Part shown: positions 36,070 to 46,500 of the stretch, in pieces
Layout: every line of letters begins with the position of its first letter
Position numbering within the stretch: the first letter of the stretch is position 1
Origin: Glycine soja
Taxonomy: Eukaryota > Streptophyta > Magnoliopsida > Fabales > Fabaceae
Assembly (NCBI RefSeq): GCF_004193775.1
Contig: NC_041016.1
Span: 43,077,522 to 43,141,521 of the forward strand
Length of the DNA: 64,000 nt
Direction: 5' to 3'
Notes under the pieces: generated by a model
The model's database searches: none
Told to the model about the DNA's origin: nothing
Seen by the model: only the letters and a program-made list of their open reading frames with translations
Program-made: the position numbers and the translations under genes

Positions 36070-36426
36070 TATGCTTTTATGAGAGCATTATTATTAATTT
36101 CTTGATTAACATTATTACACTGTGAGTTATATAACTAACCAGTTTTGGACATGACTTCTTTCATTTAACTTTATCTATCACCTTCCAATATTTGGTTGAG
36201 TCGTGTTGCATTAACTCCCCATACCAAACATAATATTTTTTGGGTAAACTTAGTGTAGCTCCTATAGATTAATCTAGCTACTAAGTTTTACTTAAAGAGA
36301 TAACCTCCTTCAACAATTTATTTTCCTACAAATGGATATAGGGATGAATCTCTCATCACATACTTAAAAGAACACGTTATATGTCAACTAGATTCCACCA
36401 TATTAGTTTCACATATAATGTTATAC

Positions 36427-37083
36427 GGCAAATTGTCCTAACAGAACTTCTTTTAGAAACAATTTCTTAATTTGGGTTTGTTTTTAAACTTTTTTCGAGG
36501 AGTACTCTTTTTACACATGCAAAATGCCATTTGGACTGGCGACTTTGCCTTGGATCAACATGTGGAGGAAAACACCATTATCATTGACGATTTGCACTAC
36601 TCTCGTCATTGCCATTGACGATTTGACCAAGCTAGGTGGGAAACGCCAGTGTGACTGGCAATTTGGTCATGCATGGCAGGCACCTTTTTTAGACGTAGTT
36701 GGACTCGCGATTTGATTATACATTCGACGTATATTATATTAATCATCAATTACAATTATATTTAATTTTTTTCCGTTAAAATCAATCATCCCTAATTTAA
36801 CCAGTCCAGCTACGGCTGGAAAAGGTGTCTGCTATGCAAGACTAAATTGCCGGTCACACTAGCGTTTCCCACCTAGCTTGGTCAAATCGCCAAGGGCAAT
36901 GGCGGGACCAATGTAAATCGCCAATGGTAATGGCGTTTTTCTCCACGTGTTGATTCAAGGCAAAGTCGTCAGTCAAAATGGCATTTTGCATGTGTAAAAA
37001 ATAACACCCCTCGAGAAAAAGTTTAGAAATAAATCCAGATTAAAAAATTGTTTCTAAAAGAAGTCCTGTTAAGACAATTTGCC
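36427..37083. mobile_element. Foldback Mutator-like element with 285-bp arms, TSD AATGTTATAC
   Basis: The left arm (36427-36711, starting GGCAAATTGTCC) is the reverse complement of the right arm (36800-37083, ending GACAATTTGCC) with scattered mismatches, leaving an 88-bp loop. A perfect 10-bp repeat AATGTTATAC sits outside each arm (36417-36426 and 37084-37093). Long terminal repeats plus a 9-11 bp duplication are the signature of Mutator-like elements. There is no transposase. A transcript through it would fold into a long hairpin. The 63-codon frame at 36524-36715 is an arm artefact. Confidence 0.75.
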
Positions 37084-37101
37084 AATGTTATACACTTATA
37101 C

Positions 37102-37151
37102 AAAGGGGGTGGAGCTTAGTACAAGCTAAGGAGGGTCATGGCCCCCAAAAA

Positions 37152-37213
<62 letters not shown>

Positions 37214-38131
37214 TAAACTGACATAATATAAAACAAATATTTTATATCTTATATCTTATATGTTGCTTTGATTAACTGAATTGAGAGAGCTAATAGCCTT
37301 AATGCATGTCTGTGTTCTTCAATATTGGATGCGTGTGTTTAAAGATTGTAGGTTTACATTTTTTTTTTTCATTTTGAGAGAAATTTAAGTCATATATAAT
37401 ACTACTTCAAAAAAATACACTTTTTAATAGAAAAAAAAAATCTCACTTTCGTTTCTTACTAGATAATTTTATGTTATATTTATTAATATCTTGATAGAGC
37501 AAGTGTAATTTTTTTTTATGCTAGTAATTGTAATTTTTAAAACAAAAAATTTAATTTAAGCCTATTTTTTTAAAAAGATGAAATATTATTATGCAAAACT
37601 TATTTATATTTTTATTAGATACCAACAAGATTTTCGTTTATATACTTTAAAGTTATTAATTTTTAATTATTGGTGATTTTAAGTCATTTAAACAACATAA
37701 AGAATTCTAATTCTTTTATGAAGATTTTTCTATTTATTTTTTTAATTTTCTTGTAAATTTTTCTAAAAATTTTTATAGAAAAAACTATAATTTTACAAAA
37801 CTACGATCAATTCTTTAAATTAAATGAAAATTTCATAGAAAATTATTTTTCTTGCATATTTTCATACAAATTTTACACAACAAAATTTATAATTCTTTTA
37901 TTCAAAAGCAGACAAAGGTATAAAGTTGTAAAAAATATATCGGAGAGTGTTATTAATAAAATATAAAAAAATATTATATAAAATATAATTAATAAATAAA
38001 ATAATTAATATTTGAATAATATATATCAATGTTTGAAATCATTCATAAAAGATAATGTTATCAAAAATATTATATTTAATTTATATTTCATATTCGGCCC
38101 CTCCAAAGTTTTCTCTTAAACTTCACCACTG
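37102..38131. mobile_element. hAT-like non-autonomous element
   Basis: The left end AAAGGGGGTGGAGCTTAG with a following CATGGCCCCC, and the right end GGCCCCTCC...CTTCACCACTG, are imperfect inverted repeats of the hAT CAGTGGTGGAGC type. CTTATAC occurs on both sides (37095-37101 and 38132-38138), consistent with most of an 8-bp duplication. The interior is AT-rich with a long ATT/AT microsatellite and no transposase. It lies one base from the MULE duplication. Confidence 0.55.
37152..37214. repeat. (ATT)n(AT)n compound microsatellite
   Basis: About 15 ATT units followed by about 9 AT units inside the hAT-like element. Confidence 0.9.
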
Positions 38132-38642
38132 CTTATACGCTTATACACATATAAATAATATATAGTTTTACTATTTTGATTGAATAATATTTATAAAAAA
38201 ATAAGAAACACTGTAAAATAATGAAATAATATTCTAAAACTACAATAAGAGTAAATAGCATTATAACTATAAAAACAATAACAAAAAATTAAATAAGCAT
38301 ATATAAAAAATGACAGTAAATTAACATTACAACATGCGAAAATCAGAAATAGGAATAATAATCAAATCAAATCAAAATATGTTTTAAAAAATTTCAGAAA
38401 AATGACATTAAAATCGGTGAAAATGAGAAATGCTAATAAAATAGTATATATTATCATAATATAAAATAAAAATACTAATGAAATATTTTAAGAATTACAA
38501 ATAATAATAAGATTAATATTTATATAATGGAAAAAGATAGTTAATAGAATTGTTAAGTTCCTTCATGTTATCATTACTATTATTATTAATTGCATAAAAA
38601 ATAAAAAGATAGATAAATTAATATTTGAGTATTGTTGTTATC

Positions 38643-38812
38643 TATGAAGCACCGACACGGACATCAGCCACGACACAGACACGGACACGTAAACACCTGT
38701 AATATTCAAAATATAGAACGTAATATGAGTGTCATGTCAGTATTGGACACTGACACAAACACGTATCGGACACCGAACACAGTAAGAGGCTAGAGTATCC
38801 ATGCTTCATAAT
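38643..38812. mobile_element. Short MITE-like unit with GACACGGACAC-type sequence
   Basis: TATGAAGCA at the left and TGCTTCATA at the right are perfect inverted ends of a segment about 170 bp long, whose interior is unusually rich in GACAC/CGGACAC words against AT-rich surroundings. No target duplication was confirmed. Confidence 0.4.
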
Positions 38813-38874
38813 TCGATATAAAATAACATTTAAGAGAACATTGTGTTAACCAAATATCATTTTACAAGAAATCC

Positions 38875-40217
38875 TGTACAATAAGAGAAATAGAGGAATA
38901 TTTTGAAAGTAAATCATGTGTAAGAGGACACAACATAAAACATATGCATGTTTATTTAAGATGATTACATTAATAATATATACATAGAGGATATATATTT
39001 TGTTTCATGAAAGATAATGTCCCTATAGATTACAATTATTAATAAAATTAGAATATTAATTTTAATTTTCAATACTCCCCGATAAGCTTATTAAACTTTT
39101 GCTTGTTACAAGAAAATTTATTCCCAATCAAAAACATAAAACTTGAGTTCGTCTAAAAATGACAACAATTTAAAAGACAACTTAAAGATGTTGGTGAAGT
39201 CATAGAATAGTGCCAGAAAGAGAGGCCTAGAATATCCATCTGCATAAGATAAACTTCGACTTTCTTAAAAAATAACCTTTGAAAGCTTCAAACAATATTT
39301 TTGAAGACAACTCACTGATATTGATGAAAATGGGGAATATTGATTGAAAAGGAGAGTTGGAATATACATCGGCCTAGAAAATTCAAAGGAAGTTTTGGCT
39401 TTCTTAAAACCAAGATTTGAAGCTTTGTTCAAACAACAATGGAGGCCCAAAATTATTTAAAACTTGAAAAACTAAGTCCACTATATTTTGGACAGAGACA
39501 ATGTATCCAGGAGAAAGAAATAGGCCAGTGGATGTAGGACAAAAATTAAATAGTGGAAGCCATTGTAGAGAGAAATAGAAACAAGAACCAAACATGGTGC
39601 AAAAGGGTTTTTCTCCAAAAACACATCCAATGGAGTTGAAACTCCAAGAGCAGAAGAGGAGCTCCATTAAGAGAGCTCTGATTGACACGAAATTGCAAGG
39701 GTGGGTTGCACTAGGAGGATGACCACTGCATCAGAAGTCGATGTTGAAACCAGTGTCGGACATGCCACCACATGCTAGTTGAAGGCATTGTTTGGCTGAG
39801 TTACACGATCTTCGATGAGGCTGTCGTCACTACTGTTGTGTAGATTAATAGGTCACGACGCAAGTGATAGGGTCATGGGTTGGAAAGGTCGCCAAAAAAG
39901 GACAAGTGGCATTGAAAGCTAGGAGAAATGTGAAAGAAGTTGACAAAAAAGGAGATATGGTTATTAGCAGAAAAGGATAAATGTGAAAGAAGTTGTTAAT
40001 ACCATGTAAAATAAGAAAAATAAGGAAATTTTTTAGTATAAATGTGTTAGAGCACACAACAAATGCGTATTTATATAGAATAATTACATTAATAACACAT
40101 AAATAAAGATATTTTATTTTTTGTAAAGTAAAGATAATGTTCCTATAAACTACCATGATTAACAGAATCAGAATATTGATTCTAACAGAATCAGAATATT
40201 GATTCTGATTTTCAACA
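38875..40217 (-). mobile_element. TRIM-like mini Ty1/copia element
   Basis: Two direct repeats of about 200-213 bp (38875-39074 and 40005-40217), starting TGTACAATAAG and TGTAAAATAAG, flank a 930-bp interior. On the minus strand the interior begins with TGGTATTAACAAC beside the right repeat, where a TGGTATCAGAGC-type primer site belongs, and ends with a GGGGAGTATTG purine tract beside the left repeat. Size and structure fit a TRIM or internally deleted copia element. The frames inside (39404-39688, 39265-39450) have no polyprotein motifs. The flanking pentamers (AATCC and AAAAC) do not match, so a clean TSD is lacking. Confidence 0.6.
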
Positions 40218-42856
40218 AAAACCAAAGTTCATTAAAAAAAATGTCAGAAATTAAAATGTATTTCATTTTTTTGCACATTTATTACTTTAAAATAAAAATA
40301 AAAATGATTTATTTTTAATTAAAAATAAATATAAAAAAGTATATAGATGTGAAGTAACTTGTAAGACCGGCCTATTTTATGTTTTTAAATGAGTTCATCA
40401 TTAGAAGAAAAATTTAATAAAGTTCTTAAATATTATGGGTATTCATAATCTGTATCATCCCAAAGTTAAATTTTTACAAATTTGGCTTTAAAAATTATAC
40501 CTGACATATTCGAGTGACTGTTTTTTTTTTTCACTTTTGGAATTGTTTCCTACACTTTCTATATTACTGTTGAAATGATCATTTTAAAAGTAATAGTTTT
40601 TAATACATAAATTATCTTGTAATATGGGAAGTACAGGAAGCAAACTCGGAAAGTGCAGAAAGCAATTGCCCATAACAATGGGTCTGGTTGTAATTTTTTG
40701 ACTTTCCATAATCCGATCCTATGTCAAAAATTATATTTTTAAAGTATATTTTTCAAATAATCATATATTATTATATTAATCAATTGTTCCATATATGTGA
40801 TTGTTCTATTTTTTATTTTGGAAACTTATCTTAGTTTAAAAGTTACTTTATTAATTAATTATATGATATTCTATTATCTCCTTTAACAATTTTACTTATT
40901 TACATGATACATAATAAAAAGAAAATTATACTTGACGGTTTCCTGTTTGTTATATTTAAAGCATGCATTAAATATATGATATTTAAGTCGTTAACAAGAT
41001 AATTTAGCTTTTATTGATCATGAAAAGTTTTCTCGAAGCCTTCCATCCTGTTGTACATTTTCACTATAGAGTCACTGATAAAAAATTAAAAAAGAATTAC
41101 TATAGAGAGGTTCTATTAGTGACATTTTTAATTTTCGTCATCAGTTCCAAGTTCAGATTTGCATATTTTCTTCTATCTTTTGGGTTTTTAATTTATTACA
41201 TGTTTTTGTTATTTGTTGTATGTCATTAATTTTGAAAGTAAAAATATCTCATTGCATGTATCAAATATAAACAGACTATAAACAAATAAATAATGACACA
41301 TTTACCACCTACTAATTAATTTAATGTATACACATTTGTCATCTTCGTTTATCTAAACAATCACTGGCTAATGTTTAATTAAACTTATCATGCCATTACT
41401 TTGGTGCTTATTTTAGACTTATCATGAACCTTGTAAATTTTGTGCAAAAGAGGGGGAAAAGAAAAAAAATCTCTCAAAAAAAATAAAGGGAAAGATTAAG
41501 TCATAAAACGCCGAGTTCAAAGGCTTCTTTTTAATTTAATGTATAAGAAATAAAAATTTATGTAAATAAATTAAAATTCAAAATGTACATTTAAGAAAAT
41601 TTAATGCAGAAATAAATTGCATTCAAACATTTATTTGACTTTACATTTGAAGTAAAAAAAAAACAATAGAGAAGGTATTTAAGTTTCAGAATTAAATTTG
41701 TACTTTTTCATGCAAGCATTAATTAGTTTTAAAATTTAAAATAATTAACAAATAACTAAAAACTTGTGATTTTTTTAAAAAAAATACTATAATATTATAA
41801 CACTGTTATGGTTTTTTAGTATCTTTCCTTTCTTTCTCAGATTGTTGTTTTCAACTTTGTTTAATTTTCTAGCGTGTAATGATTCAAATTACAAATAAGC
41901 CTACTTTATTGGGAAATTTTCCAAAATTAGTAAATTAGTTACTTATTTAGGAATAATAGCAAACTTTTTAGAATAGTAGCTACTACTAAACAAATTGTTT
42001 TCATGCTTTTGTTATTATTGTTAGGTACCTATATATAAGAAAGAAAGTAGTGGACTCGGATCACGACTTATTTTGATGCAGTTCATACATGTAGAAAACA
42101 GATACTAATAGGAAACTTTGAAATATTATACTTATGTAGATAGACTTCGTTGTTTAAAATATTACACATACCTAGTTAATTAGCCTATATTCATGAAAGT
42201 TTACTTCATCTTTTCTTTTTTTAATGATGAAAGCTTGATCTTATTCCATGCAAATTGTTTTCTATATCCTACAAAATATTAGAAATCAATTTTTTTAGGT
42301 GATAATCAAGATTGTCAATTTTAAGAATTTATATAAACTCGTCACATTAATAATAGTGAAAGAATATTTCTATTGAGAATTTGATGTTATTAATAATAAA
42401 GATTTCATAATGTTATAAGTGAGAATTTTTCAATCTAAAAATAATGTATCAAATGAAAATATCTTTAATTTAGTGACTTGTAATAAGCTCAATAATCAAT
42501 CAAATTTGCATAAAATTTATTCAGACTTTACTAAAAAGAAATTTTTTACATAAATTAACTCTTATAGACCTGTACAAGTTAACTAGTTTGATAATCATGC
42601 TAGTAATATTTATTTATTTCAACCCTAAGTAAATTATAAGTATATTTCATTCTACCTTTTTTATCTACTTAGAATAATGTTATTTTTTTAATATTTATCA
42701 AATATCATTGATGAATACTCTTTTTCTCTTAACTAGTGTTTGTGAAGTCCAAAAATTATTTTCATAATTTAAATAGAAAAATGAGTCATTTATTATAATT
42801 ATCAATATAAATTATAATAAAAAATCAATTTTAACCGTTTTTAGATCTCTAAAAAC
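40218..42856. other. AT-rich intergenic DNA upstream of RBR
   Basis: Largely featureless. A small inverted repeat (CACTTTTGGAATTGTTTCC at about 40531 and GGAAGCAAACTCGGAAAGTG at 40636) marks a possible MITE. A 71-codon T-rich frame at 41014-41229 looks non-coding. Confidence 0.45.
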
Positions 42857-43031
42857 GGACGAAATATTTTACATCAGATACCAAAGATCAAAAAACGGAG
42901 AGAGAAAGTGAAAACCAAAACCCACACTTAAGTTAAAATAAAGGACGAAATATTTTACGTTAGACACGAAATATCTCGGAAAACGGAGAGAGAAAGTGAA
43001 AACCAAAACCCTCACTTAAAGTTAAAATAAA
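42857..43031. repeat. Tandem duplication in the RBR upstream region
   Basis: Two adjacent units (42857-42942 and 42943-43031) of 86-89 bp share GGACGAAATATTTTAC, AAAACGGAGAGAGAAAGTG and AAAACCAAAACCC blocks, with differences in the middle. It lies about 500 bp before the RBR start codon and could duplicate promoter elements. Confidence 0.8.
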
Positions 43032-43106
43032 TACAGTACTACCTTACGTTACTTCTACACCACCCCAAATTACCAGACTACCCCTTTCCCTCACGGGAGA
43101 CAACAT

Positions 43107-43118
43107 TTTGGCGGGAAA
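43107..43118 (+). promoter_or_regulatory. E2F binding site, RBR promoter
   Basis: TTTGGCGGGAAA matches the canonical E2F/DP consensus. It lies 420 bp upstream of the RBR ATG. E2F sites in plant RBR promoters are known to mediate cell-cycle control and feedback by RBR; use of this site is inferred. Confidence 0.75.
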
Positions 43119-43140
43119 AAACCTGTAGGGCACAACGAGT

Positions 43141-43150
43141 GGCGCCAAAA
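43141..43150 (-). promoter_or_regulatory. Second E2F-type site, RBR promoter
   Basis: GGCGCCAAAA reads TTTTGGCGCC on the minus strand, a second E2F-type match 22 bp from the first and in opposite orientation. Confidence 0.65.
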
Positions 43151-43305
43151 CTCGTCAACTTTACCATTTTCCCAATATCCATTTATTTTCCTTAAGAAAA
43201 GGAAAGACAAAAAAATAAAAATAAAAATAGGCACACAACAGAACCGAACAGAAAACACAACAACAATACATAGAAGAAAAAAAAAGAAAGAAAAAGAACA
43301 AAACA

Positions 43306-43370
43306 CTTCACTCTCCCTCTCTCTCTCTCTCCATTTCTTCTTTCTTCAGCTTCTTCTTCTTCTTCTTCTT
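43306..43370 (+). promoter_or_regulatory. Pyrimidine-rich 5' leader tract of RBR
   Basis: A (CT)n/(CTT)n tract about 170-230 bp before the ATG. Such tracts are frequent in plant promoters and 5' untranslated regions. The transcription start is probably near its upstream edge, but no clear TATA box was identified. Confidence 0.45.
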
Positions 43371-43537
43371 ATTCCGTTTGTTCGTTATAGGGTTTTCTCG
43401 ATTCCGATTCCGATTCCTCTTGTGTTCCTTTCGCAATTCCTCCACCCTCACGCACGGAGCCCAGCTCCTCCTCCGCGCGTGATCTGAAGCCAGATTAGGG
43501 TTTCCGCATTAGTTCTCCTCCTGCTGAATCCAACGCC

Positions 43538-46500
43538 ATGGAAGACGGCAAGCCCATGAATGGCGGCGACCAAGTCGAGTCTCGCTTCGTCGAGTTCTGC
43601 AAGGTTCTTTATTTTCCCGTTTGTCTCGTGTTCTTTGTTTTTTTATTTCTGGTGGGTCAATATTTTTTTTAGTTTGGTGAAATGAATTTTTATGTTTTGT
43701 TTTTGGTGTTTTGTGTTGTAATTGCGTGTGGGGTTTCAGTGGGAGTGGTCGGTATGCAGAACGTTAAGATCTTTTAAGGTTTTAGGTTAGTAGGTAAGAA
43801 AGTTCCGTGTGTTAATTTATTTTTTGTTGAGTATTTTGTCTAAGTTAAGTTTCCATTTTTTGAGTTAAGGATAGGAAGATGCACCTGAAAATATTTAATT
43901 GATCAATAACAAAATTCATTTGTTAACTGTGGCATGTTACTCATCCTGATGAGTGATGAAGAAGGAGACAATGCTTAATTTTTATTTGAATTTTATTTTT
44001 TGATTTTTTTTACTGAGCGGGGTAAGGCTAGGATAAATGTTTTGGAAATGAGTGACATGGATAAGGAAAATGAGTTGAGCGAAGCATGAAGAAGACACAG
44101 GGAGTAATGAATACACCAACCCAGCTGAGTTTGTTGCTTTAAAGGAAAGGAAGAAAAATAATTAATAGAATTTTCTCAGTAAATGAGCTGTTCGATTTGT
44201 TATGATTTTTATGATTGTTGTGATGTGATGCAGTGTGTTTAAATGTCTTTTGCTGTATTTGACAGAGTTGAGTGGGATTATGGCATTTCACTTGGGAAGA
44301 TATTTATTGTGCTACTCTTGTACATCATCCATCTTCTAGTGTTTCTATTTTTTAAAATTTGTTGTTCACTTGTGTTATCTTGTAATACCAGTACACTCAC
44401 ATCCTGCTTTTGTTTTGTCTCTCTGTCTTCTTTTCTACCTGTTGCCTTTTTATTTTTGTTGTTGGCTGATATGCACCAAAAATTGGGATAGTTTGCCAAG
44501 ATGTGTGTGTGTGTGGATCATTATGATACTTGAATCCCTATCAGGTTGAGATTGGGTTAATAAGTGAGACTCGGAATACAAGAAATGTCCATATATATTT
44601 TGTATGCATTTAGGTAGATTGAGTAGGGTTTAAATTGTGAGATCTTTTACTCATTAAATCCTACATTAATGTGCTCTTTTTATGACAGAATGGGCTAGCA
44701 TTGGAAGAGAAAAGCTGTAAAAAAGCAAAGAATCTGTTTGGTGAAACCAAGCATATTCTACTGTCAAATTTTTCGTCAATGGGGAATGGAACGGTACAGA
44801 AGAACATTATTCTTTTTGGTTTAACGCATATCTTATGAAATTTTTTATTTTAACTAAATGAGTTTATATAATTCTTTTTCAGTCTGAAGAAGCAGAGAGG
44901 TATTGGTTTGCTTTCATTTTGTACTCTGTCAAGAAATTGATCCAGAAAAATGAGGAGGGTGGGAAGGAAGACGCCGAGAACACTGGGCTTAGTTTGTGCC
45001 GTATATTGAGAGCAGCTAAGCTTAAGTATTTTACTGACCTTTTGGCTAGCATATTCTTTTGTATTTTGTAGGTTGTTCTAGTAGTTACTGTTATACTTAT
45101 CTTCTATTCAACAGCATTGCAGATTTTTTTAAAGAACTTCCACAGTTTGTTGTTAAAGCTGGTCCAACTTTAAGTAATCTATATGGCACAGATTGGGAAA
45201 ACAGGCTTGAGGTATTGACTGAGCAGAGAACCATGACTGCATTTGCAAAATTTATGTTCTTGTGTGGTGGTTTGTTTATTTATTTAATCATTGGAATAAT
45301 TTTCTATTAAGCCATTCTTTATGTTGCTATTTCTATACTAGGCGAAAGAGATGCATGCCAATGCTATTCACTTGAAGATTCTTAGCAAGTGAGTACCCAC
45401 CTTTTGCATACATTATTGTTCATTATTATTCATTAATTTATGGTATTCATTATTATTCATTAAGATTCTGATTTGTCTGAAGTTGCTCATTATTATTGAT
45501 TAACTCTGAAATTTCTTTCACTATGTATTATTTCCTGTTTTGTATAATAATTAAGCTAACCTGACATATGCTAATTCTAGGAAGCATAGTTTTCCATGGA
45601 TAGTTATTTACTCATTTAAGTCCTTGCATCCAGAGATTAGAGGTAGTCATAGCTTAAATGTCATATTCCTTTCTTAAGGACTTAAGGACTTAAGGTAGCT
45701 GTTGCTGTTTGTTGGTAGTGAAGTTCACATTGCCTTATGAGTTTTGTTATTTGCTACTATTGTATTTTTATTAATATGATAATACATCATTAATGAAAAT
45801 GTATTTTGTCACAAAAAACTTAACGAACATACATTTATTATAGAGGTAGTCTACTTAAGGTGGTACATGTATTATGAAGTGGTAATAACAGTTAACGGAA
45901 TATGAAATGCAGGACAGTTAAAAATTTGTAGTTAACCTATCATAGACCCAATGCTTTGTCTGGAACTACAAATATGCTATAGTCAATGTTTCATACTACT
46001 GTTATTTTTCAACTATCCAAGAAATTAGATGCATGTTTGTATCATTTAGTCATCTCTCAGACTTTGCAATGCTATATGCTTAGCAATCCTATTCTAGCTG
46101 TATGCAGTTGTTTGCTTTAATTATCATGTGCAGTGCAACATGCCTACATGAGATGACATGACATCTTGTATGTTTGATGGTGCCAGGTACTATAAACGTG
46201 TGTTTGGAGAGTTCTTCGTGTCAACTGACACAAATGCTGAAAAAAACTCATCTATTACTGTTCATGCATCTGAATATCATCGATTTGGATGGCTGCTTTT
46301 CTTGGCACTTCGTGTACATGCTTTCAGCCGTTTCAAAGACTTAGTGACTTGCACTAATGGTTTGATTTCAATATTGGTCAGTTAACATTCTCATAGCACT
46401 CTTTTTTGTTAACATGCCTGTTAAGAGTTTTTGTTCTTTTTCTCCTTTTGATCATAGAGAAGAGAATTATTGAAATTTTGAATACTTGAATTTCTTAAAT

